From Cristatella mucedo (Eukaryota > Bryozoa > Phylactolaemata > Cristatellidae): a stretch of 10,000 bases of DNA. Location of the stretch: the NCBI GenBank assembly GCA_009760855.2, contig WPIO01000015.1:4210001-4220000 (forward strand). Direction: 5' to 3'. A model generated the notes under the pieces. It was not told the DNA's origin. It saw only the letters and a list, made by a program, of their open reading frames with translations, and searched no databases. A program made the position numbers and the translations under genes. Every line of letters begins with the position of its first letter. Within the stretch, counting starts at the first letter, position 1. This document shows positions 1-7,011 of the stretch, piece by piece.

Positions 1-320
1 GCTGGCGTGGCGCACCGGCGGTCAGGTGAGCTGGCATATCGAGCGGTGGCGGCGGCGGCGGCGGCGGCGGCAAAACAGCGAGCAGCCGCAGAAGGACGCC
101 CCAAAAGGAGCAGAATGGGCGCGCGAGGCAGGCGGTGACAGCTGCGATGCGAGAAAACGCAGCGCGTCGAGGCGACGCCCGTGGAGCTGCCTAAGCGGGC
201 CGCGGTGCCGCTGCAGTCTCGACACCGACCCGACGCCGAGCGCGGCCCGCGAAGCCTGCGCCGCGCGTCCGAAGTCGCGTGTCCAGCGGCGACGGTGGCG
301 GCGGACAGCACTTTAGAATC
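1..320. other. GC- and CpG-rich segment
   Basis: This stretch is much richer in G+C and CpG than the AT-rich DNA that follows, and it includes a (GGC)8 run. One plus-strand frame stays open from about 139 to 513, but stop codons are rare by chance at this composition and the end of that frame runs into a repeat module. It could be a CpG-rich promoter or 5' exon region, or simply GC-rich intergenic DNA. A good donor-like site (CAG|GTGAGC) sits at 25/26, so the first 25 bases could be the end of an exon that starts outside the window. No product is recognisable. Confidence 0.4.
48..71. repeat. (GGC)8 trinucleotide microsatellite
   Basis: Eight perfect GGC units, preceded by an imperfect GGT-containing unit. 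Repeats of this type often vary in length between individuals. Confidence 0.9.
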
Positions 321-473
321 AGTAAGCGTAACAGGCCTGTCGGGTCAAACGTCTCCCAAAAGTGCGAGGGCTGAAGAGCCAAGTCCTAGCTATGAAGCTC
401 TTTACTTTACCTGTCGCCTGGGCTTGAACTTGGCAGAGGTCTTTAAAAAGTTCTTCTTATGGAGAGGCTCCGT

Positions 474-534
474 GGTCTTTCGAAATAGAATGTATCACGC
501 CGAATTTTCGTAAAGCCACACGAACCTTCGACCC
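474..534. repeat. 61-bp repeat module, copy A
   Basis: Nearly identical to 686-746: both are 61 bp and I count three mismatches. The shared core includes ATCACGCCGAATTTTCG followed by TAAAGCCACACGA. The copies are in the same orientation, 212 bp apart. No coding function is evident on either strand. Confidence 0.9.
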
Positions 535-539
535 AACGA

Positions 540-682
540 TGCAAACAAATGCCGATATAATAACAAATAATTCCGATAATAATAACAGAATGTATAATAT
601 ATAATAATAACCCCGATAATAATCCCGATAGGAATATATAATAATCCCGATAATACAAATCCCGATACAAACTTGCACCTCA
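540..682. repeat. AT-rich core with recurring CCGATA motif
   Basis: This TAA/ATA-rich stretch lies between the two 61-bp modules. CCGATA recurs at 552, 573, 613, 625, 647 and 662, often as AATCCCGATA(AT), at irregular spacing of 12-40 bp. It looks like a degenerate tandem array expanded by slippage. The isoleucine- and tyrosine-rich minus-strand frames here follow from the composition. Confidence 0.7.
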
Positions 683-685
683 AAG

Positions 686-746
686 GGTCTTTCGGAATAG
701 AATGGATCACGCCGAATTTTCGTAAAGCCACACGAGCCTTCGACCC
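686..746. repeat. 61-bp repeat module, copy B
   Basis: Second copy of the module at 474-534. It is followed at 755-775 by a 21-bp sequence beginning CCCGATACAAACTTG, which also occurs at 661-681 with one mismatch. The larger unit is therefore partly duplicated as module plus CCCGATACAAACTT segment. Confidence 0.9.
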
Positions 747-776
747 TTCGGGCGTCCCGATACAAACTTGTACCTC

Positions 777-1460
777 ACTACGGTGCCGTCGGTCTGAGTC
801 GTGCAAATCGGCGTGCCGATGTCTCATTGGACAAAAGCTTTCGTAAAACAATCATAAGTCAACGAAACGCTTGCCTAGCCCCGAAGCATATCGTAAACTC
901 CCCCAGAGAAATTTGTAATAATGATAATAACAATACATAAGAGAAATTAATCTTTCTATGCATTTTAATAATAATAATAATGATAGTAATACATTGTATA
1001 GCACCCTCCGAGAGCTGAATCTCTTAGACACTTGACAGACGCTGCACAGAAAGTATTACCAAATGATTGGTGGTAACATTCGTAAGCAGCAGGCTTAGTG
1101 TAAGCCGGGACATGCAAACGAAGGACGAATCACAAAGACCCAATAAATGTATTAAACAGGTAATAATTAAACCTATAATAAACAGGTAATACAGTGCAAT
1201 AAAAAGGTGCCTTTCAAGCTTCTTTTTAAATGTTGCCATGTCAGCGGACGACATTTAAAAAGAATCCTATATTTTTACTTCTGTAGAGATCTTAAAAGCA
1301 TGATCGTACCTTAAAAAAAACTATAGCTCTACTTGAAATTGTTCATAAACTTGCACACTATGAAGGTGCGCCACCGGGTCAGCTTCGCTAGAGAGAGGCT
1401 TTCTGAAAGAGCATCTTAAAGCTTCTACGGAATGCACGCCAGCGAAAAAACCTAAGCAGA
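777..1460. other. AT-rich non-coding stretch
   Basis: No protein-like frame and no clear repeat, apart from imperfect TAA-type triplet runs at about 915-993. Several AATAAA hexamers occur, as expected in AT-rich DNA. I see nothing else to annotate. Confidence 0.5.
915..993. repeat. Imperfect (TAA)n tracts
   Basis: Two short runs of AATAATGATAATAA type, separated by about 25 bp. Similar runs occur at 3179-3204 and 6631-6655. Confidence 0.7.
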
Positions 1461-1660
1461 TTTTAACATCCTCATTTGTGTAGCGACAGAAAATAAATGC
1501 TACAACCAGCCTTAAATGCTACTACCATCGGTTGCATTGGGCAATGAATGAATGCCCGCTGCAGGACTCGAGCCCACGACCTGGATCGATAAGTAAGAGA
1601 TGAGACCCCTGGGCTGAGACCTGGAACGGGCAGCTAATTTCTTGGCTTCATAACTACCCA
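1461..1660 (-). mobile_element. tRNA-derived SINE, copy 1 (diverged)
   Basis: Read on the minus strand, this contains a Pol III B-box-like sequence, GGGCTCGAGTCC (plus strand about 1562-1576), a body and a 3' tail reading CTGTCGCTACACAAATGAGG then ATGTTAAA. Body and tail match the copies at 3681-3830 and 5335-5490: GTAGTAGCATTTAAGGCT here corresponds to GTGATAGCCGTCAAGGCT and GATGATAGCCATTAAGGCT there. This copy carries extra sequence around the B-box-to-body spacing and just before the tail (about 1485-1505), so it is older or belongs to another subfamily. The 5' boundary near 1660 is approximate. No transposition protein is encoded, as expected for a SINE, which depends on a partner LINE. 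Confidence 0.75.
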
Positions 1661-1778
1661 AGGGGGCTGCAGAGTTCGTCAATTGGTAGATATGAACGAA
1701 CTGAGAGTCTGCTAGAAGTACAGAAGTGCTTGAGCTTCTGCATCTTTGGTTTTGTAGTGCAACAGCCCCGCCAATTGA

Positions 1779-1923
1779 AAAAGAGAGAGTGAGAGAGGAG
1801 AGAGAGAGGAGAGAGAGAGAGAGAGAGAGAGAGGGGGGAAGGGAGAGACTGAGAGATAGGGAGAGACTGAGAGATAGGGAGAGACTGAGAGATAGGGAGA
1901 GAAGAGAGAGACTGAGAGATAGG

Positions 1924-2005
<82 letters not shown>
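1779..2005. repeat. (GA)n homopurine microsatellite
   Basis: Almost pure purine on the plus strand, ending in an uninterrupted GA run of about 75 bp (1931-2005). Interruptions upstream include GGGGGGAAGG and an 18-bp higher-order repeat. Apparent Arg-Glu or Ser-Leu peptides here are artefacts of the repeat. Mirror-symmetric polypurine tracts of this length can form triplex (H-DNA) structures. Confidence 0.97.
1841..1921. repeat. 18-bp minisatellite inside the GA tract
   Basis: The unit GGGAGAGACTGAGAGATA occurs perfectly at 1841-1858, 1859-1876 and 1877-1894. A fourth copy at 1895-1921 is 27 bp, with 9 bp of GA-type sequence inserted. The non-GA bases (ACT and TA) mark each unit, so whole units were duplicated, which is different from simple dinucleotide slippage. 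Confidence 0.9.
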
Positions 2006-2008
<3 letters not shown>

Positions 2009-2046
2009 CAAACCCGCTATCCACAAACCTAGCCCCTGTGGCGAAG

Positions 2047-2157
2047 GATCAGTCGTTATCTTTGGTGGCAATCGCTGAAACAACAAGCGATGCTTGTGGC
2101 GAGTCAGCAGAAGTTACTGCGCATCGCGACGCTTCCGAAAGTGAGGCTGTCTCTGTT
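2047..2157 (+). CDS. Candidate exon A of an unrecognised split gene (weak)
   Basis: An open segment of 37 codons, rich in Ser, Glu, Ala and Thr, resembling a disordered protein region. Residues include SLVAIAETTSDACGESAEV. It ends exactly between codons at GTT|GTAAGC, a good donor. Possible acceptors are GCGAAG|GAT (start 2047) and GATCAG|TCG (start 2053), after a moderately pyrimidine-rich stretch following the (GA)n tract. The phase-0 end fits the phase-0 start of the segment at 4251, with a 2,093-bp intron that would contain the minus-strand SINE at 3681-3830. The frame stays open past the donor to 2199, so the donor is not forced by a stop. This is the least certain of the exons; there may be others between it and 4251. 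Confidence 0.28.
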
Positions 2158-2842
2158 GTAAGCGATGAGCGATCGCGTCGTGTTCGCGTACGATGTTAAG
2201 GTGTTGGTTAGGGTGCAGGTTTACGTCCTCCAGCGCTAGCCTATTTTCGGAAAAAACCCATATGATTGTTGCTGCAGTTCAGGAGGTGGAGGAGATTAGC
2301 AGACTCGCAGCGGCTGGAAATTAAACAGGGCAGCTGTGTTCTCTCGCTGGCTACAGCACGCATTCACTGCTGCTGCTGCAGAGAGATGCAAGACATGACC
2401 ACGCTGGGCGGGGTCTCTTCCTATCTTCCGGTCTTATATTTACCGAACCGCTCGCCGGTCTCGTTGAGCGAGTATCGCGCGAGCACTTAAATGAGCCTAA
2501 AAGCAACGAGTCCAACTGGGACAGGCAGACCCAAAAATAGGTTCCGGAGCTTCCAGGCCTAAGCATTATTTTTAAAGGAAAATTTAAAGCGCGAGCTTCG
2601 CAAGAAATGCGAGAAAATCGTTGGAAAATGCCGACAGAAAAATTCTGCGCGAAAGGCGGCGGTGGTTTCGAATGACGGGCACCCGGGTGCGGCAGATGAG
2701 ACGGCGCTTGCATACGACGCCCAGGGGCGACACGTGGTGGTGCCAGTCTGACGGCGATCGCCTAGCTGAAAGGGCGGAACGAGTTTTGACGGTCTTTCGC
2801 TCCGCTCTTCTACCGTCGCGACTGCCTCTGCAGCTGCGCCTT
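2158..2842. other. No gene seen; mixed-composition stretch
   Basis: If the gene model is right, this is the start of its first intron in the window. A plus-strand frame is open from about 2621 to 2905, but it is Arg-rich in all overlapping frames, lacks a convincing start and reads like a by-product of CpG-rich sequence. No repeat of note. Confidence 0.4.
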
Positions 2843-2872
2843 CGATGGGCAGATTCCGATGGGCAGATTCCG
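2843..2872. repeat. 14-bp exact tandem duplication
   Basis: The unit CGATGGGCAGATTC occurs twice in perfect tandem (2843-2856, 2857-2870), plus two further matching bases. It resembles a recent short tandem duplication. Confidence 0.9.
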
Positions 2873-2889
2873 TTCCCCAGGCTCATCGC

Positions 2890-2897
2890 TGACGTCA
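2890..2897. promoter_or_regulatory. Consensus CRE palindrome TGACGTCA
   Basis: A perfect 8-bp cAMP-response element, the classical CREB/ATF site, in CpG-rich DNA just after the 14-bp duplication. An 8-mer can occur by chance and no promoter or transcription start is visible nearby, so function is only a possibility. Confidence 0.3.
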
Positions 2898-3680
2898 GTG
2901 TGTGAAACTTCACGCTCGCGCCGAGGTGCAGTACGGGCAGCTAGTCCTACACTCACTCGTAATTAGCTTTGAATTATTGATGCAGCTAAGTGAGGCAGGA
3001 TGTGGGCAGGACGGGCGACGCCGCCGAATTAGATTCGAACGCAAGGTCGCTCGCTGGACCCGGATGCAGAAGTGCGAGTGATGAAATGCAGGTCCCTGCG
3101 GAAGTGACGCGTTTCTGGCAAGTTTCAGCTCGACAAGGACGGGGTTCAGTCGGGCAGCCGGGGTGCGAGCTGAAGGGGTAATAATAATAATAAAAATAAT
3201 AATAGCAGCAGCGATTGGTAGATTTACTCGAGAGATCAAAGTCTTTTTCAAGGCATTATTCGTACGCAGGAAGTGAGCTGAGTAGCCAATCGTTGAAAGT
3301 CACGAGGGCAGTTTCGGCGGCACGCCGAGGTGCTTACGAGAGACAGTTTACTTGCAAAAATAAAACACAGAGAATTCTGAGAGACAAGCGGCTTTTCCGC
3401 TTCGTTTACAATTTCAAGTCACATCAAGGATGTCGACGTCGATCGGCTGAGAGCTCGATGCTTTAGGCCGATGCTAACTGAAGGCAAAGTCTCCAAAGAG
3501 GCAGGCTAGAGGCGCAGCTCGCGACGGAGGTCGGTCGGAACGAGCGAGCGGTGCGAGGGGGGCCCCTGAGTAGCGCAGACTTGAGAGAGGTAGCCCGAGC
3601 AAGAGAGCGAAGCGACAATGATCCATTAGCCGCCATTACATCCTGATATCTACAGCCGTCATTATAAATATATAAATAAT
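2898..3680. other. No gene seen
   Basis: A plus-strand frame is open at about 2990-3181 but lacks good splice signals or a start. A (TAA)n tract lies at 3179-3204. I see nothing further that supports a gene or a repeat family. Confidence 0.4.
3179..3204. repeat. (TAA)n microsatellite
   Basis: About eight TAA-type units with one AAA interruption. Confidence 0.9.
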
Positions 3681-3830
3681 ACATCCTTTTGTATAGCGAC
3701 AGAAGAGCCTTGACGGCTATCACCACCGCTTGCAGTGGTGATAAAGGATCGCCCACCACAGGAATCGAACCCACGATCTCGGGACCGGGGTCATGAAAGC
3801 AGCCGCCTTACCTAGTGTGCAACCACCGGA
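3681..3830 (-). mobile_element. tRNA-derived SINE, copy 2
   Basis: On the minus strand this has a tRNA-like head with B box GGGTTCGATTCC (plus strand about 3758-3775), then a body with a strong hairpin, then the tail AAGGCTCTTCTGTCGCTATA, CAAAAGGATGTA and an AT-rich end. GGTAAGGCGGCTGC, upstream of the B box, is identical in the copy at 5335-5490, and the tail is shared with both other copies. The tRNA-like part does not fold into a full cloverleaf as far as I can see, so it is not a functional tRNA gene. The AT-rich run at 3661-3680 is probably the 3' end tail. In the gene model it lies in the first intron, antisense to transcription. Confidence 0.85.
3718..3743. repeat. Hairpin in SINE body (9-bp perfect arms)
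   Basis: TATCACCAC at 3718-3726 is the exact reverse complement of GTGGTGATA at 3735-3743, with an 8-base loop. The copy at 5335-5490 keeps a shorter related stem (CCGCT/AGCGG). Confidence 0.85.
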
Positions 3831-4250
3831 TATCTAGAGTTGCATAGCCGTGCGCCATCAACATTGGCTAAACTCGACAGATAAGTTTACTTTTTGCACA
3901 GAATTTGGCTGCTTTCAAATTGACTTGCTTGGAACGAGTGTTTTGAATCCGATTGTCGCTTTTTCATCGATACATTAGACAGTGGAACTTGATCGATAGC
4001 ATATGAAGAAGGGTTTCAATGCTTTCAAGGCTGTTTTAAGAGACTGCACTGGCCTGAATACGAAGCGAGCCTCTGGCTGGGTACCGTCTGCTATGCTGCG
4101 ACGGGGAAATCGTAGTAAAGAGCACTTTCGGCTTGGGCCTTGCTAATCCAATTGCACTGACCCAGAGTAAGATCCAGCGGTGACTGGAAGCTGGAAGCTC
4201 GTCGCCCGCCAAAGCAACGCGTCGTGAGCCTAATGATATACCTTTTTCAG
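3831..4250. other. No gene seen; likely intron
   Basis: Contains a 7-bp tandem repeat (CTGGAAG twice, 4184-4197). It ends with branch-point-like CTAAT (about 4230-4234) and the pyrimidine tract CCTTTTTCAG, just before the candidate exon at 4251. A donor-like AGA|GTAAGA occurs at 4166/4167, but no convincing open segment precedes it. Confidence 0.4.
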
Positions 4251-4357
4251 GTTAGCAGGACGACTGTCGCTAACCTGGACAGGAAGTTTGATAGCATCCT
4301 TCGAGAGGACGTTATGGCCACGAACGCCGAGGCTAAATTCGTTACGGATGGAAATGT
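4251..4357 (+). CDS. Candidate exon B of an unrecognised split gene
   Basis: This 107-bp segment has the best splice signals in the window: a branch-point-like CTAAT, then CCTTTTTCAG as acceptor, and GTGAGT, a full-consensus donor core, at 4358-4363. Its phase-0 frame gives 35 codons plus two bases and reads like a soluble, charged helical protein segment, with TTVANLDRKFDSILREDVM followed by ATNAEAKFVTDGNV. A second plus-strand frame is also open across it, but it is rich in Leu, Trp and Arg and looks like a shadow. It ends in phase 2, matching the segment at 5895. The frame hits TGA just inside the predicted intron, as expected of a real exon edge. I do not recognise the family and assign no function. 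Confidence 0.5.
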
Positions 4358-5334
4358 GTGAGTTGCGATTGAAATCCGGCGGAAACGCTACTGCAGCGTC
4401 CTTACTGCAGCAGCGATTCCTCTGAGGCGGGCAGATAACGCAATTAATGATGAAAACAATATTATAATATTAACGGTAAGGAATTTGCATAGCTTCCTCG
4501 GGGATGAAGATCTGCGTTCATATTAGCGGAGCTTAAAGGTACGGCAACTAATTACAGGAACGAGTGCTTTCATGTCCACCTGCCCGCGACCGTCTTGTTG
4601 TGACGTCTCTGGGCGCAACGGCATTCGCTCGACAGTAGCGTGACCGAGAGCGACAGCTGAGACAATCTTTGCTCCCGGAAGCGAATGCAAACGAGGCCGC
4701 AGGTCTGAGGAAACGTCATAGGTCAACAGTACATGTCGGCGGCCGATGGCCAATTCCAAACTTCCGGTGATGAGTATTCGTGCCCTCGTTCTCATCTCAT
4801 CTCTTTTCTCGCTTCGCACATGCAAGCAGCACGGACGCACGGATCACGTGCTGTTAATGCTCGCTCACACTTCACTTCGGAAATTTTACGTACAGCTTTT
4901 GCGCTGTCTCTTTGGTAAATGGCTGTCCCTTCTATTGAAACGCCAGGATGTAAGTGCCGTGACGCACGAACCACCGGAGTCTGTTGCAGTATTCCCATCA
5001 TTCAAACTTCAGATTCGATCCAGGATTTCGATCCAGGATCTCGCTGCCTAATTCAGGCATCTCTTTTCCAGTCGCCTCACACTGTACAATTGTGCGCTGC
5101 CTCGGCCGTCGTTCTGCAGCGTGTTGCACTGCTGTTTCTCAGCAACGTTCTACTGCGTAGCAATTGTACGCCTAGCTTCCAGCAGCGCCACTCCTCATTT
5201 CTCCTTCGACGCCTGCAATGAATGCTGCTGGCTATTGCTATGGCAACGGATATTGGGCTGCTTGGGCGGCGCGAGCGCACCAGGCATCTCTCGTACGTAG
5301 TGCCGAAGATGGTCCCCCTAACTCTTACCCTTTT
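4358..5334. other. Likely intron; no gene seen
   Basis: Frames of about 60-105 codons occur on both strands, but none has a convincing protein-like pattern together with splice signals. A consensus E-box (CACGTG) is at 4845-4850, and an isolated donor-like GTAAGT at 4950-4955 has no matching exon. A 13-bp tandem duplication lies at 5014-5039. Confidence 0.4.
5014..5039. repeat. 13-bp exact tandem duplication
   Basis: TTCGATCCAGGAT occurs twice in direct tandem (5014-5026, 5027-5039) without mismatch. Confidence 0.9.
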
Positions 5335-5490
5335 CCATGATGGAAAACTAGGTAAGGCGGCTGCCCTTCGCGACCTAGTCCCGACGTCGCAGGTTCGAAT
5401 CCTGTGGTGAGCGATTCTTTCTTGCCGCTGGAAGCGGTGATGATAGCCATTAAGGCTCTTCTGTCGACATTCAAAAGGCGGGTGTTAAAT
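5335..5490 (+). mobile_element. tRNA-derived SINE, copy 3
   Basis: Plus-strand member of the same family as 3681-3830. It has CTAGGTAAGGCGGCTGC, the B box AGGTTCGAATCC within a well-paired T-arm-like stem (GCAGG/CCTGT, 5390-5405), then GTGATGATAGCCATTAAGGC, TCTTCTGTCGACA and a short GTGTTAAAT end. The 5' boundary is uncertain; an inverted repeat TTTTCCA/TGGAAAA (5331-5347) overlaps it. The element carries no protein and would have been mobilised by a LINE. In the gene model it sits in the second intron in sense orientation, so its donor-like GGTAAG and GGTGAG could compete in splicing. Confidence 0.85.
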
Positions 5491-5894
5491 CAGCTAGAGT
5501 TTTTTAAGCAGACAAGTCGGCAAACGGGGCTTTTCCTCGATCTACTTCGACCGACTGGTTTCAGTTGATAATCATCGGTTTTCAGCGACAAACGTATGCT
5601 CCCCAACTACCACCCAATTTCATAAATACACTATGCTCAAGTTTCGTTGCATTTAGCAGCTGCATGTGCTCAAGTAACTTGACTGTAAATGGTAATGGCA
5701 CATAGCAGCGGCGGCGGCTTCGAGGGTGGCGGCGGCCGCAGTCACCGTAGCAGAATCAGTCACGACAGCAGCGGCGGCTGCGTCGTTGGCTTTCGGTCCT
5801 AACGTTTCGAAGCGGCAGAGCTCAAGCCTTGCTCCGTCGACGTAAGCGTGGCTGAAGCAGTCTGCTCCCAACGTTCGGCGCGGCTCTGCTGCAG
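5491..5894. other. Likely intron; includes GC-rich triplet region
   Basis: 5700-5790 is rich in GGC/GCA triplets and contains a NotI site (GCGGCCGC, 5732-5739). A minus-strand Ala-rich frame over it follows from the triplets. The frame of candidate exon C is open back to 5803, so that exon could be longer than called. Nothing else is supported. Confidence 0.4.
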
Positions 5895-6073
5895 GTACGT
5901 ACAGGACGGCTTCGAGAGGTGCTCCGCCGTGGCCACGTACTTTCTCGGCAATGTGAAGGCCACGTCAGACAAAACCTTCAGGATTGGCGTGCGAAGCGAG
6001 CGCCGATCGTTGTCGGGAGCAGAGCCGCGCTGCTCCGAGACGGCTGCCGGAAGCAGGCGCGACAGTGCCGCCG
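5895..6073 (+). CDS. Candidate exon C of an unrecognised split gene
   Basis: An open segment of one base, 59 codons and one base. It follows CTCTGCTGCAG (acceptor) and ends at GCCG|GTGAGT, a full-consensus donor core. It begins YVQDGFERCSAVATYFLGNV, continues KATSDKTFRIGVRSER, and ends in a Ser/Ala/Arg-rich stretch. The incoming phase (one base completing a codon) matches the 4251-4357 exon, giving the smooth junction GNV-YVQDG; the outgoing phase 1 matches the next exon. The frame meets TGA six bases past the donor. The frame is also open upstream to 5803, so the start could be earlier. An overlapping minus-strand frame (5799-6188) is open too but reads less like protein. Family unknown. Confidence 0.42.
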
Positions 6074-6431
6074 GTGAGTGACCGCCGATGATCGAGCAGT
6101 ATGAGGTAGTAAGCAGTGCGATCGCTATTCGCCCTGGTACTGACACTGAGAGACGCGAGGCTGAAATCGCTCCCGTCCAGTAGGACAAACACTAACGAGT
6201 AGCTCCCAATACGATCTGCATTGGTCGTGTAGGCAGGAAGCGTCGAGGCACGAGCGAGCTTTCCGCGACTTCCCTCTGAACGTTGCGATGAATGGACAGC
6301 GATTGCCCTTTTCCGTGACCGTTTTCCTAGGGCATTCGTGCGACTACCCCACTATGGTTGCAGGTGCTTCGCGGACGGACGGATGCAGCCCGAACGCTGC
6401 TGGTTCCAGAGCGGCGTATTTACAAGTTCAA

Positions 6432-6445
6432 TTGGAGTACTCCAA
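6432..6445. repeat. 14-bp perfect palindrome
   Basis: TTGGAGTACTCCAA equals its own reverse complement. It could be a dimeric factor site or chance. Confidence 0.8.
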
Positions 6446-6630
6446 CATGGCTGGCGTCAGCTGCATGAGTGTCCACACGCTGAAAATACCCATTGTATCT
6501 GATTCGAGCATTAATGTACAGGGTAGGGCATTTGTTAAGCTACGTGACGTAACTCTGCTGAAGTTCAATGCACCACTCGTGCATGTACAGAATAAGTTCC
6601 TTTGCATGGCACGATGACCACTCTCCATTA

Positions 6631-6655
6631 GTGATAACAATAACAATAATAATTG
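6631..6655. repeat. Imperfect (CAA/TAA)n tract
   Basis: Short run of ATAACAATAACAATAATAAT type, followed by AT-rich DNA. Confidence 0.7.
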
Positions 6656-6695
6656 TATAACTATTAATTAATTGATTTTAATATTTGGCTGAAAG

Positions 6696-6944
6696 GCGCT
6701 CTTGACACTCGCTCGCTTCACAAAGATGCCCCTGTCTCTGAGTTGTGCGAAGCCTTTTGTCTCGTTCTAGACGTTCGCCCCGCGGTGATAGGTCTGCATG
6801 GAGCGCAGACCGTTGGGCGCTTACTGTACCAGTGCGACATGGCCGACGTGCTAAGCGTGCTGGGCACGTTTGAGCGACTTTTGCTGACGCTCGGGTACGG
6901 AGCCCTCACGCCCTCTCGATTCTCGCTCGCAGTAGTGCAAGCAG
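6696..6944 (+). CDS. Candidate exon D of an unrecognised split gene
   Basis: The most gene-like segment here: 249 bp, open in one frame, with many G/C third positions and a globular-looking translation. It includes APVSELCEAFCLVLDVRPAV, then TVGRLLYQCDMADVLSVLG and TFERLLLTLGYG, suggesting amphipathic or buried helices. The donor is GCAG|GTAGAC (6944/6945); the frame continues only to a TGA at 6959. Two acceptors fit the incoming phase 1: GAAAG|GC (start 6696) and CACAAAG|AT (start 6726). They differ by 30 bp, so either keeps the frame. A third, CTCTGAG|TTG (start 6743), has a good pyrimidine tract but the wrong phase for the preceding exon. No signal peptide is seen. I do not recognise the family; a helical interaction domain is possible but unproven. 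Confidence 0.5.
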
Positions 6945-7011
6945 GTAGACATTACGACTGATAGTGATGTCTCGGGGAAGCTTCCGATCGTATGCTATTG
7001 CATTTGCAGAG

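Larger units (their letters stand above)
6074..6695. other. Likely intron; alternative open frames present
   Basis: All three plus-strand frames are open for 100 bp or more just after TTGCAG at 6363, and one is open from 6288 to 6617. I found no good donor to close an exon there. Also present are a 14-bp palindrome (6432-6445) and a TAA/CAA-type tract (6631-6655). A skipped or alternative exon is possible. Confidence 0.35.

Noticed and set aside
139-513. Plus-strand open frame of about 124 codons
   Set aside because: It lies mostly in GC-rich DNA where stops are rare, and it ends inside the 61-bp repeat module. No donor was found. Left only as a note.
443-851. Minus-strand frames rich in Ile and Tyr, resembling membrane segments
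   Set aside because: Three overlapping frames are open at once over TAA/CCGATA repeats, so the hydrophobic pattern comes from composition.
1779-2005. CRISPR-like array
   Set aside because: The regular repeats are a minisatellite without unique spacers, in a eukaryotic setting.
1512-2199. Long frames of Ser-Leu (minus) or Arg-Glu (plus) across the GA tract
   Set aside because: They are direct translations of a dinucleotide repeat in several frames. Only the non-repetitive end (2047-2157) was kept as a weak exon candidate.
2621-2905. Arg-rich plus-strand frame
   Set aside because: CpG-rich DNA opens several frames here, and no splice signals or motif support a gene.
4941-4960. Donor-like GTAAGT at 4950
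   Set aside because: I found no open segment with an acceptor and matching phase that ends there.
5345-5410. Possible tRNA gene because of the B box and T-arm-like stem
   Set aside because: The A box and acceptor pairing are poor, and the same sequence with the same non-tRNA body recurs elsewhere, which indicates a SINE.
5653-5871. Minus-strand Ala-rich frame
   Set aside because: It follows from GCN-type triplets and has no start context, splice signal or recognisable motif.
5799-6188. Minus-strand 129-codon open frame
   Set aside because: It overlaps the better supported plus-strand exon C and reads as an uneven, Ser/Arg/Ala-rich shadow. It cannot be fully excluded.
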